This document shows, in pieces, positions 1-10,098 of a DNA stretch of 64,000 nt (its first letter is position 1; the number at the start of each line of letters is the position of its first letter). The notes below the pieces were generated by a model, which saw nothing but the letters and a program-made list of their open reading frames with translations, had not been told where the DNA came from and made no database searches. The DNA lies in NCBI GenBank assembly GCA_024704765.1, contig JAKMXF010000343.1:1-64000 (forward strand). Direction: 5' to 3'. The position numbers were made by a program, and so were the translations under genes. Source of the stretch: Oopsacas minuta. Lineage: Eukaryota; Porifera; Hexactinellida; Lyssacinosida; Leucopsacidae.

Positions 1-1686
1 ACCCGAGATAGGTAAATCTTTGTGTCGAGTCAGAAGACAAAATGGAAATTTGGGTGGTTATAGGACAGATATTTTGGTTGAAAATATTTCAAAGACAGAG
101 ATGGCTGCATTGGTTTGTAAACGTTGTCAAGGAATCTTAAGGAAGGCATGTTTTTCGGCTACTAGCGGCGAGCATTTTTGTAAATGTTGTAAGAATTTGC
201 TGGAACAAGCACAGCCAAACGGACAAGTGAGGAAAATAATCCACTCACTGAAAAGCTCGTGTCCTTTATACGACAGAGGTTGTGAAGGAATAGGAAAGCT
301 AGGAAAATGTGCTAAGCATCTCAATATATGTGAGTATGTTTATGAGCAATGCGAACTAGGCTGTGAGATAGTATTACCACGTCATGAGCTCAAAATACAT
401 ATGAGAGAACATTGTGTAAAACGTGAAATTACCTGTGAGTATTGTGATCAATATTTCAAAGTGTGTGATATGGGTTACCATATGACTCAGTGTGACAAAA
501 TCCCACTAACACGTGAACTGGGATGTGACACAGTGATGTGTCGCGAGAATATGGCCCAACACCTAGAAAATTCTTGTCGTGTGGAAGAGGGAATGTAAAC
601 TAGGCTGTAGAATGGTGTTACCACGTGATGAGCTCGACATGCATGTGAATGATGAGTGTGTACAACGTATGATACCTTGTAAGCATTGTAAGAGAGATTT
701 CAAAGTTTGTGATATGCGCAACCATATGGAAGAGTGTCCAAAAATGCCACTAACATGTGAACTAGGATGTGGCACAGTGGCTTGTCGAAATAATATGGCA
801 CATCACATAGAGGAAGAGTGTGGTCGTGTGATGGAGAAATGCAAACTAGGTTGTGGAATAGAGTTACCACGTGATGAGCTCGATATGCATGTGAATGAAA
901 AGTGTGTACAACGTATGATACCTTGTGAACATTGTCGCATAGATTTCAAAGTTTGTGATATGCGTAACCATATGGAAGAGTGTCCAAAAATTATGCTAAA
1001 GTGTGAACTTAAATGTGGCACAGTGGTGTGTCGCAAGGAAATGGCACAACACTTAAAGAAAGATTGTTGTCGTGTGATAGAGCATTGCAAACTAGGTTGT
1101 GGAATAGAGCTACCACGTTATGAACTCGATATGCATGTCAGTAAAAAGTGTGTACATCGTAAGATATGTTGTAACCATTGTAAGAGAATTTTTAAAAGCA
1201 TGTAGCATGTCTAACCATTTGGTAGGGTGTCCGAAACTGCTACTGGCATGTGAATTAGGATGTGGCACAGTGGCTTGTCGTGAGGACATGGCACAACACT
1301 TAAAGAAAGATTGTCGTCGTGTGATAGAGCATTGCAAACTAGGATGTGGAATTGTGTTACCACGTGATGAGCAGGATTTGCATGTGAATACAATGTGTGT
1401 ACGACGTATGATACCTTGTAAGAATTGCAAGAGAATTTTACAAGCATGTGATATGTCAAACCATCTGGTAGAGTGTCCGAAACTGCTACTGGCATGTGAA
1501 TTAGGACGTGGCACAGTGGTTTGTCGTGAGGACATGGCCCGACACCTAAAGGAGGAGTGTGTAGAAATGATGATAGAATGTCCGTTTAGAAAATACAAGT
1601 GTGAAGTAGGACTAATCAAGAGGAAAGAACTCAATCAGCATTTGGAGGAGAAGAGGACTGAACACACAGAATTGAAACTCAGTGCT
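1..1686 (+). pseudogene. TRAF-like zinc-finger gene, copy 1 (5' cut by window, two frameshifts, 3' half missing)
   Basis: Family role: TRAF-type proteins are cytoplasmic signalling adaptors, and some act as ubiquitin ligases. The frame enters from the window edge; the first codons match residues 11 onward of intact copy 4 at 6417, so the true start is outside. A degenerate RING-like CxxC..CxxC block is followed by a long run of TRAF-type zinc fingers. Two one-base frame changes break it: GGG at 589-591 where copy 3 has GG, and five Ts at 1189-1193 where the related repeat at 1434 has four. The frame resumes perfectly after each. It ends in the LNQHLEEKRTEHTELKLSA block at an N (1687), where copies 3 and 4 continue into a coiled coil and a MATH-like domain. 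Both indels change homopolymer length, so base-call error is a real alternative to decay. Confidence 0.75.
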
Positions 1687-1687
1687 N

Positions 1688-2829
1688 TCTTCCATAGCTC
1701 TGAGTTTCAATTCTGTGTGTTCAGTCCTCTTCTCCTTCAAATGTTGATTGAGTTCCTTCCTCTTGATTAGTCCTACTTCGCACTTGTACTTTATAAACGG
1801 GCACTCTACCTTCTTCTCTACACATTCTTCCTCTATGTGTTGTGCCATGTCCTCACGACACACCACTATGCCACATCTTAATTCACAAGATACTGGCATT
1901 TTTTTGCACGTTTTATTGTGGTTAGATATGTCACAAGCTTTGAAATCTATGTGACAGTACTTACAGGGCATCATACGTTGTACACACTTTGTATTCACAT
2001 GTATGTTAAGTTCATCACGTGGTAGCTTCTTTCCACATCCTAGTTTGCATTCCTCTAGCACACGATGACAATCTTTCTCTAGATGTTGTGCCATCTTCTC
2101 GCGCTCCACCGTTGTGCCACACCCCTTTTCACATTTCAGTGGAAAATTTGGACATTTTGCCTGGTGCTGAAACGTATCATAAGCTTTGAAATCTTTCTTA
2201 CAGAACCCACATGGTACTTTACGATGATCACACTTATCATTCATATGAATTTTCAGTTCCTCACGTTGTAACACAATTCCACATCCGAATTTGCATTTCT
2301 CATGAACATAACTACATATATCAAGATGGTTCTCACATTCTCCTAGTGTTCCTAGCCATTCACAGCCACGCTCTTGTAAAGGACACGAGCACTTGAGAGA
2401 GAGGACTGTGTTCCTCACATGTGTATTCGGGATGGTTTTTTCATAGTTTTCATACAAGTTGTAAAATTCTTCACGTTTCCTACAACACTTACAAAATTGT
2501 TCCCCGTATGTTGATATGCAAGCCTCTCTCATAATTCCTTTACAACGATTACATAACAGGAATGTACTCTCTCTTTCTGCTAAATTTTCTGTTAGAATAT
2601 CTCTCCTATAACCTCGCAATTCTTCTCTGTCTGATTTATATCCTGTGGTCCCTGGGCTCCTTCCCATATTACGGGAATCTATTCGGATAATCTGTCCTTC
2701 TCCCGAACCCTGTTTGCCTTTCACGTCCGAATCTCTGACTCGACACAATTCTCTTCCTATCTCGGGTAGGAGTGGTTGTTTTAGATCTCTTAACAATTTC
2801 GGTGCCTCTCCAATGGACTTCTCTGCCAT
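1688..2829 (-). CDS. TRAF-like zinc-finger protein, copy 2 (3' half missing)
   Basis: Reads leftward from an ATG at 2829 (MAEKSIGEAPK) without frame breaks through about 380 residues. It has a degenerate RING-like block (LCNRCKGIMREAC..FCKCC), a first TRAF finger (SCPLQERGCEWLG..HLDIC) and five or six further TRAF-type C/H fingers. The N-terminal segment between LCRVR and GYRRDIL is about 30 residues longer than in copies 1, 3 and 4. The gene stops being recognisable at the N (1687), just after the KRTEHTELKLRAME block. The expected coiled coil and MATH-like C-terminus are absent, and the sequence beyond is copy 1 in the opposite orientation. The missing end may be an assembly junction rather than biology. 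Its upstream region (2885-3115) matches that of copy 4 in inverse orientation. Confidence 0.75.
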
Positions 2830-4132
2830 TTCATATTATTATATTAACAATTCAATTCTTATTATTTATACTTTGAGTTTATCCTTAAATTTGTAACCAA
2901 ACACTTTAATGATGAAGATTGTACTGGGATATCGTAATGACTGGCATAATAATAATAATTATAACTGTGAATCATCTCCAAAGACAAATCCGCCATTTCA
3001 AAATATCTAATCTATCAATGAATTTGTTCATTTTAGAGATATGTGAGTATCACGTTGAGTCTGTAATCAGACACTTAAGGCTGTGGATAAATTCATAATC
3101 ATAGGTTATCTGTTAATGCATACAAATATACAGAATTTGTAGAGTATTTATTAGCTACGATTAATCAGCTCATCACTTAGACGTTATTATATTAGACCTC
3201 TGTTAGTTGAGAACACGATTCAGCTCCACCACCCGCCTCTGATGTGGCAACCCACGAATATTGTCATTATTTCACCATATAATCAATGTAATTCAGCTAC
3301 AAGGTGTATTTTACTAGTAAACACATCTGGTCTAGCATAAATACCTTCCAACCTTAGAATCAATAATGTCAACAAATTCACCTACCCAAAAATTGAGTTT
3401 ATCTAACGGGAGATAATCGTTCCCATTTTTATGGTTCTGTTTCTGTCCAAGTGACCTGATTAACCTGTAGCTCTATTAAGGGAATTTGATTATTCAAATG
3501 CGAGTTTTGAATATGAAAGAAAATATTTGAAATGATACAGAAAGAATGTAGTAAATGCAGTAGTATATTGCTACAGTTGTTCAAATCGATGCTGTCTATG
3601 CAACTGATGACAAGTTTAAGATGGCGGAATAGATTTTGAAATATTCGTAATTTTGTGTAAATACTGAATTATTTATTAATACTATAATAATGAATAAAGG
3701 ACTTGCTTAAAGATTAAATGGAATACAATGGAAGCTTCTAAAGTGGAGGTTGGAGTGGGCAGCAGACAATATTGATGAAATCGTATACAAAGTTAGATAT
3801 TTCCAAAGTGGGTCAAAATCCATTAGAAACTGCTGAATTCAGGCATTTTAAGATGGGATGCCAAGCGCTTCATATATGTCAAAACATCTGCAAATCTTAA
3901 TAAAATGATAGTCGTGAAATTCGTATGTCAGATGTGGGGGCTTTCCCAAAACAAGTGCAGAGTCTTGTAAATACAGGCACACAAAGTTTGCATTCTCCCA
4001 AGTTGCTACTTGCAATAATCATAGTTATAACAGGGCTAAATATGGCTCTAATAAGTTGCAATGGTATCTCATTACAATTTAATATAATGTCCTCAATTAA
4101 TTGATATACTAGCAATGAATGAATTATAAGAA
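2830..4132. other. Intergenic: duplicated promoter segment plus repeat fragment
   Basis: No coding region is supported. 2885-3115 is the upstream half of an inverted promoter duplication (see 6170-6400). 3195-3325 resembles one end of the dispersed repeat at 21600-21985, sharing its 'ctccaccgcccgc'-like start and the 'gaatattgtcattatttcacc' segment. The last 80 bases before copy 3 resemble the region just upstream of copy 4 ('atctcattacaat', 'aatga.t.tattataagaaatggc'), which suggests a short retained promoter. Confidence 0.6.
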
Positions 4133-5865
4133 ATGGCAACTGAGTGTGTGGAATATCTCGAACCCGAGAAAGGTAAATCTTTGTGTCGAGTCAGAAGGCA
4201 AATGGAAATTTGGGTGGTTATAGGACAGATATTTTGGTTGAAAATATTTCAAAGACAGAGACGGCTGCATTGGTTTGTAAACGTTGTCAAGGAATCTTAA
4301 GGAAGGCATACTTTTCGGCTACTAGCGGCGAGTATTTTTGTAAATGTTGTAAGAATTTGCTGGAACAAGCAGAGCCAAACGGACAAGTGAGGAAAATAGT
4401 CCACTCACTGAAAAGCTCGTGTCCTTTATACAAGAGAGGCTGTGAAGGAATAGGAAAGCTAGGAAAAGCTGAGAAGCATCTCAATATATGTGAGTATGTT
4501 TATGAGCAATGCAAACTAGGCTGTGAGATAGTGTTACCACGTCATGAGCTCCAAATACATATGAGAGAACATTGTGTAAAACGTGAAATTACCTGTGAGT
4601 ATTGTGATCAATATTTCAAAGTGTGTGATATGGGTTACCATATGAATCAGTGTGACAAAATGCAACGAACAAGGGAACTAGGATGCGACACAGTGATGTG
4701 TCACGAGATTATGGCCCAACACCTAGAAAATTCTTGTCGTGTGGAAGAGGAATGTAAACTAGGCTGCGGAAGAGTGTTACCACGTAATGAGCTAAAAATA
4801 CATATCAGTGAAGAATGTTATTATCGAAAAATACTGTGTGAGCATTGCCAGAGAGATTTCAAAGTTTGTGAAATGCGTAACCATTTGGAAGAATGTCCGG
4901 CAATGCTACTAAAGTGTGAACTGAAATGTGGCACAGTGGTCTGTCGTGAGGATATGGCACAACACCTAGAGAAATATTGTCGTCGTGGGATAGAGCATTG
5001 CAAACTAGGTTGTGGAATAGAGCTATCGCGTGATGAGCTGGAAATGCATGTGAATGATGAGTGTGTACAACGTATGATGCCATGTGAGTACTGTCACATA
5101 GATTTCAAAGCTTGTGACATGTCTAATCACAATAAAAAGTGCCAAAAAATGCCAATATCTTGTGAACTAGGATGTGACATACTGGTGTGTCGCGAGGACA
5201 AGGACCGACACATAGAGGAGGAGTGTGTAGAGAAGAAGGTAGAGTGTCCGTTTATAAAGTACAAGTGTGAAGTAGGACTAATCAAGAGGAAGGAACTCAA
5301 TCAACATTTGAAGGAGAAGAGGACTGAACACACAGAATTGAAACTCAGAGCTATGGAAGAGACTGTTATGAAACAGAGCGAAATGATTAGAAAACAGAGC
5401 GAAATGATTGCTAAACAGAACGAAATGAATGATAAACAGAGTGAAATGATTGCTAAACAGAGTGAAAGAATTTGTATACAGAACGAACAACTTAAAACGC
5501 TATTTTTCATCACAAATACCATCAAGCTAGAATGGAGAATTCCAAACGTGGTAAAATTTATAAGATATTGCACTCCCTCAACTTTTCAACAATTTCAAGT
5601 TGATAGGTTTAACTTTACTTTAGAGCTAATATATGACTCAATATATATTCATTACCCGCGCCAGGAACTATCTAAAGTCAAAGTACATTTTATATTTCGT
5701 ATTATTAATCATAACAACTCTGATGTCATTTGGGAATCCAAAGGTAATATAACAGAAATAAAGCAGACAGGTGGCGATATTAATGCTATCGCTAAAATCC
5801 CTGCAAGAGAAGAATTCATCAGAGATGATGGTATAGATCTTGAAATATTAGTAACTCTACTCTAA
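4133..5865 (+). pseudogene. TRAF-like zinc-finger protein, copy 3 (frameshift near N-terminus)
   Basis: An ATG at 4133 opens MATECVEYLEPEKGKSLCRVRRQ, matching copy 4. The frame is then lost at 4200-4202, where AAA replaces the AAAA of copy 4. From there a clean frame runs to the stop at 5865: RING-like CxxC..CxxC block, about seven TRAF-type fingers, the KRTEHTELKLRAMEE linker, a heptad-repeated coiled coil (repeats of KQSEMI, about 5355-5490), then a divergent MATH/TRAF-C-like beta domain ending FIRDDGIDLEILVTLL. If the single-base change is a sequencing error, this is an intact gene of about 577 codons. A downstream in-frame ATG would lose the N-terminal block. Adaptor or ubiquitin signalling is family knowledge only. 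Confidence 0.72.
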
Positions 5866-6416
5866 ACATAGTTATTATAATTACCTGTTATTAATACATA
5901 TGTATATTGCTGTTCATTACTTATCGTGATCCCTGAAAATTATATTACTATCAGATTTGAGGGCTAACCATGTACAGTCAAGCTAGCGGGGGCATTGTAC
6001 AGGTGGCCGCTATAAAGAGCTCGATTTCAATCCAAAATTCTTCCACGGGACTATACAAATTTTATTGTTGTATGATATAATTACATATTTCCTCAACTAT
6101 GAGCGAAGAAATCTCGTTCAAATTCTGTCCAAGTAAACTGATTTTACTTTCCAAATAGACTCTGGGTAACAGGCCGTTTAACCTTATTAATTTATCCACA
6201 GACTTAAGTGTCTGATTACAAACACAACATGATACTCACTTATCTCTAACTAATCATAAATTCATTGATAGATTAGATATGTGGAAATGGCGGATTTGTC
6301 TTTTGGAGATGATTCACAATTTTTATTATTATTATTATGCCAGTCATTACGATATCTCATTACAATCTTTATGTATTGAAATGATTTATAACCAACCAAT
6401 GAATGTATTATAAGAA
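5866..6416. promoter_or_regulatory. Spacer with duplicated upstream region of TRAF-like copy 4
   Basis: 6170-6400 aligns in reverse complement with 2885-3115, upstream of copy 2, at roughly 85 percent by eye. Shared blocks include 'gatatcgtaatgactggcat', 'caaatccgccattt', 'tctaatctatcaatgaattt' and 'gtaatcagacacttaag'. Because it precedes the start of two different paralogues in matching relative position, it probably carries their promoter. No TATA box was clearly identified. Confidence 0.5.
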
Positions 6417-8216
6417 ATGGCGACTGAATCCTTGGAATATCTCGAACCCGAGATAGGTAGATCTTTGTGTCGAGTCAGAAGACAAAATGGAAATTTGGGT
6501 GGTTATAGGACAGATCTTTTGGTTGAAAATATTTCAAAGACAGAGATGGCTGCATTGGTTTGTAAGCGTTGTCAAGGAATCTTAAGGAAGGCATGTTTTT
6601 CGGCTACTAGCGGCGAGTATTTTTGTAAATGTTGTAAGAATTTGCTGGAACCAGCAGAGCCAAACGAACAAGTGAGGAAAATAGTCCATTCACTGAAAAG
6701 CTCGTGTCCTTTATACGACAGAGGTTGTGAAGGAATAGGAAAGCTGGTAAAATGTGCGAAGCATCTCAATATATGTGAGTTTGTTTATGAACAATGTGAA
6801 CTAGGCTGTGAGATAGTGTTACCACGTCATGAGCTCAAAATACATATGAGAGAACATTGTGCACAACGTGAAATTACCTGTGAGTATTGTGATCAATATT
6901 TCAAAGTGTGTGAAATGGGTTACCATATGAATCAGTGTGACAAAATGCAACTAACAAGTGAACTGGGATGTGGCACAGTGATGTGTCGCAAGAATATGGC
7001 CCAACACCTAGAAAATTATTGTCTTGGGGAAGAGAAATGTGAACTAGGCTGCGGAATAGTGTTGCCACGTCATGAGCTCAAAATACATGTCAGAGAAAAG
7101 TGTAATTTTCTAAAAATACTGTGTGAGCATTGCCAGAGAGATTTCAAAGCATGTGATATGTCTAACCATTTGGTAGAGTGTCCGAAACTGCTACTGGCAT
7201 GTGAATTAGGATGTAGCACAGTGGCTTGTCGTGAGGACATGGCCCGACACCCAAAGGAGGAGTGTGTAGAAATGATGATGGAATGTCCGTTTAGAAAATA
7301 CAAGTGTGAAATAGGGCTAATCAAGAGGAAAGAACTCAATCAGCATTTGAAGGAGAAGAGGACTGAACACACAGAATTGAAACTCAGTGCTATGGAAGAG
7401 ATTGTTACGCAAAAGAGCAAAATGAATAATAAACAGGACGAAATGATAGCTAAACAAAACGAATTGATATCGAAACAGAAAGAGATTATAAAGGCAAAAA
7501 ATAGATTTGATTTGAAACAGGGCAAGGAGATAAAGGAACAAAAAGATTTGATTTCGAAACAGGGCAAGGAGATAAAGGAACACAAGGGTTTGATTTCTAA
7601 ACAGGGCGAGGAGATAAAGCAACAAATGTATTTGATTTCGAAACAGGGCGAGGAGATAAAGGAACACAAGGGTTTGATTTCTAAACAGGACAAGGAGATA
7701 AAGCAACAAATGTATTTGATTTCGAAACAGGGCAAGGAGATAAAGGAACAAAAGGATCTACATACTAATCAAAGCACCATGATTGAACAATTATCTCAAA
7801 GGTTTATAACACCATGCTCCGTCACTAAAACCACTCATCTAGAATGGAGATTTCAAAACTTGGGAGGTAGATCATACTATGAAAATTTAGAAGTTGCTGG
7901 TTTTAAATTCGGTTTAGATTATAAATCCGTTATAGGTGTATCAAATGCTGTCTCAATAAGTTTGCATTTCCCACCTCAGGTAATCTCAAAAGCTACTAAA
8001 CTAGAATGGCCTTTCAGGGCAATATTTGTAATTCGTTTGCTATGTCATATCAAGCCGTGTGATCCCTGGGAATTCACAAGTAAATTGATTGAAGTAAAGC
8101 AAAAAGATTGTACTAAGAACCAGTACAGTTGTCAACTTGTTGAAATGCCTGCAAATAATGAAATCTTTCTCAGAGATGGAGGCATCAATCTTCAAATATC
8201 TGTAGTATTACAATAA
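6417..8216 (+). CDS. TRAF-like zinc-finger protein, copy 4 (intact)
   Basis: 599 residues from an ATG at 6417, intronless. Domain order: RING-like block without the usual His ligand (LVCKRCQGILRKAC..YFCKCC, about residues 45-75); first TRAF finger (SCPLYDRGCEGIG, about 100-125); further TRAF-type fingers to about residue 300; linker KRTEHTELKLSAMEE; a coiled coil (about 325-455) dominated by 14-residue units of the type KEIKEQKDLISKQG; and a divergent MATH/TRAF-C-like domain (about 460-599) ending FLRDGGINLQISVVLQ. In the family the coiled coil trimerises the protein and the MATH domain binds receptor tails. The low conservation here means the ligand cannot be inferred. This is the only one of the four local copies with a complete frame. 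Confidence 0.85.
   Translation: MATESLEYLEPEIGRSLCRVRRQNGNLGGYRTDLLVENISKTEMAALVCKRCQGILRKACFSATSGEYFCKCCKNLLEPAEPNEQVRKIVHSLKSSCPLYDRGCEGIGKLVKCAKHLNICEFVYEQCELGCEIVLPRHELKIHMREHCAQREITCEYCDQYFKVCEMGYHMNQCDKMQLTSELGCGTVMCRKNMAQHLENYCLGEEKCELGCGIVLPRHELKIHVREKCNFLKILCEHCQRDFKACDMSNHLVECPKLLLACELGCSTVACREDMARHPKEECVEMMMECPFRKYKCEIGLIKRKELNQHLKEKRTEHTELKLSAMEEIVTQKSKMNNKQDEMIAKQNELISKQKEIIKAKNRFDLKQGKEIKEQKDLISKQGKEIKEHKGLISKQGEEIKQQMYLISKQGEEIKEHKGLISKQDKEIKQQMYLISKQGKEIKEQKDLHTNQSTMIEQLSQRFITPCSVTKTTHLEWRFQNLGGRSYYENLEVAGFKFGLDYKSVIGVSNAVSISLHFPPQVISKATKLEWPFRAIFVIRLLCHIKPCDPWEFTSKLIEVKQKDCTKNQYSCQLVEMPANNEIFLRDGGINLQISVVLQ
7516..7757 (+). repeat. Coding minisatellite: 42 bp (14-residue) coiled-coil repeats
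   Basis: Inside TRAF-like copy 4, about six near-identical 42 bp units encode two heptads each (K-EIKEQ-K/H-L-ISKQG). Two subtypes, ..EHKGLISKQ.. and ..QQMYLISKQ.., alternate. The length is an exact multiple of the heptad pair, so copy-number change preserves coiled-coil register. Confidence 0.8.
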
Positions 8217-9007
8217 ATGAGTTTGTATATTAGAACACTCATTAGTTTTAACTTCGTATATTATTATTTATTTCTTATCTAATCCTTCGGTATATTATTA
8301 AACAGATATTAATACTTCACACAATCACACCTTATATGTAGAATTACTAGAATATAAATTCATATTATTTGCATATAAAATTAGAAATCCAGAGATTTCA
8401 AGGAAATTTCTCGGGAAACAGTCACATGGGTAAGGTAAGTATCTCCATTTTCAGGAATTCCATGGGTAAGGTAGGTAACTCCATTTTCAGGAATTCCATG
8501 GGTAAGGTAAGGTATCTCCATTTTCAGGAATTCCATGGGTAAGGTAGGTAACTCCATTTTTAGGAATTCCATGGGTAAGGTAAGGTATCTCCATTTTCAG
8601 GAATTCCATGGGTAAGGTAGGTAACTCCATTTTCAGGAATTCCATGCTACATAATTAGATTAATAACACTTTGAATAGTGTCTTGATTGACTTATCAAGC
8701 TTACTACTGTTTACCATACAATACATTGCACACTTGAATTCAGTCATGAATTTATCAACCACAGGATTATCAATTCAATAGTGAATTGTCTAATCTTGAT
8801 ACCATAAAATCTAGGATCCACGGATTCCATTTTCTCAATAGGCTCAAAAACTATGACAATTCAAGTCCATTCAACCGTGTTTTCAGCTAAAATTATAAAT
8901 ACAAATTGTCCTTATTATGAACCCATATTCAGTATTACTTATTTACGAGTGGTAAGCTATTGTGAATCTATTATACAAAATTCCCATTGAAATATAATAA
9001 TCACAAA
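8217..9007. other. Intergenic with a minisatellite
   Basis: Contains the 36-37 bp tandem array at 8425-8645 (listed separately). The rest is AT-rich sequence with no supported gene. The last 100 bases should hold the H2A.Z promoter, but I see no clear core motif. Confidence 0.5.
8425..8645. repeat. Minisatellite, six units of 36-37 bp in two alternating subtypes
   Basis: Units begin 'catgggtaaggta' and end 'ccattttcaggaattc'. Subtype a carries 'aggtaactcc' (36 bp) and subtype b 'aggtatctcc' (37 bp). They alternate strictly after the first unit, so the real higher-order period is about 73 bp. Confidence 0.9.
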
Positions 9008-9388
9008 ATGCCACCAAAACCTGTTACCAAGTCGGATTCGAAAAAGCGGTCAAAGGCAATTTCAAAATCTCTCCGTTCTGGGCTACAATTTCCAGTGGGT
9101 AGGGTACACAGACATTTGAAAAAACAGTCCTCAACGAGCCGACGGGTCGCTGCGACCTCTGCAGTATACTCCGCTGCTATTTTGGAATACCTTACAGCTG
9201 AGGTTCTAGAATTAGCTGGGAACGCGTCGAAAGACCTCAAGATGAAGCGTATCACCCCACGACACTTACAACTAGCGATACGAGGCGATGAGGAGCTCGA
9301 CTCGCTTATAAAAGCCACCATCGCCGGCGGTGGAGTTATGCCACACATTCATAAAAGTTTATTCCAAGGGGGCAAGAAACACAAATAG
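9008..9388 (+). CDS. Histone H2A.Z variant (divergent)
   Basis: 126 residues from the ATG at 9008 ([13 protein letters not shown]). The histone fold is typical of H2[55 protein letters not shown]. The C-terminal part [20 protein letters not shown] is the H2A.Z signature, with no SQ(E/D) phospho-motif. H2A.Z replaces H2A in nucleosomes near promoters and regulatory elements. Loop L1 and the start of helix 2 ([17 protein letters not shown]) differ from the near-invariant TTSHGRVGATAAVY of most animals, so this may be a diverged second copy. The gene has no intron. An upstream in-frame TTG is not considered a start. Confidence 0.93.
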   Translation: MPPKPVTKSDSKKRSKAISKSLRSGLQFPVGRVHRHLKKQSSTSRRVAATSAVYSAAILEYLTAEVLELAGNASKDLKMKRITPRHLQLAIRGDEELDSLIKATIAGGGVMPHIHKSLFQGGKKHK

Positions 9389-10098
9389 ACGGAGACCCCC
9401 AAATCTTCCTAAATACAATCTATATATTCCTACATAGCTTTTATATGATAAATAATTCTACTATTGTTATTGTTAGTTCTCGTATAGCACACAAATTTTA
9501 GCCACACTTACTAATGTATCTGATTTGTTTTACTTCTTATTATTAGCATTTTGAGGGGGTTTGTATACTAGTAAGTGTTTGTACATCTAACTTGGCAACA
9601 ATATTTCCCGGGAAATTCGAAACATTCACTGTTTTACATCCATAAATAACAATTTGGGGATATTATATGGGAAATACGGACATAAAATTGTGAATATCTC
9701 ACTGGATTTGTTGTAAATCCTCGGGGTAATACAAGGACCCTAGGAGGTTGGCAAGCATGAAGTATGCCTATTTCCACGCACATGTATATGACTCATCGAA
9801 GAAAATTGCGGGGATTGTTAAATTAGAGCGGGATATGCATATCGTCTTTTGTCTAGCCTGCAAAAAATGCGGGACTTTCGTTTTTACCGTTTCGGCGTGT
9901 ACATGACACTCAATATATATGAAGTGCAAATTCTAACAAAAATACTTAGAATTCTGACAATATTGACTAGACGAATGAAAATGACAAGGGAATCTAATAA
10001 TTGGCTAATCTCAATCCACAACATACATCTTCCTCCAATTGACAAATAAAGAAACTCAATTACTAAATTACAATAAATATACAAACAAATAAATAATA
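9389..10098. other. Intergenic, no feature recognised
   Basis: AT-rich spacer between the convergent H2A.Z gene and the orphan membrane protein gene. Only short chance reading frames are present. No repeat family shared with the rest of the window was noticed. Confidence 0.4.

Noticed and set aside
7317-7751. Minus-strand frame of LLALFRNQ repeats
   Set aside because: Antisense of the coiled-coil repeat of TRAF-like copy 4.
8425-8645. Possible CRISPR-like array
   Set aside because: Units are contiguous with no unique spacers, and the genome is eukaryotic.
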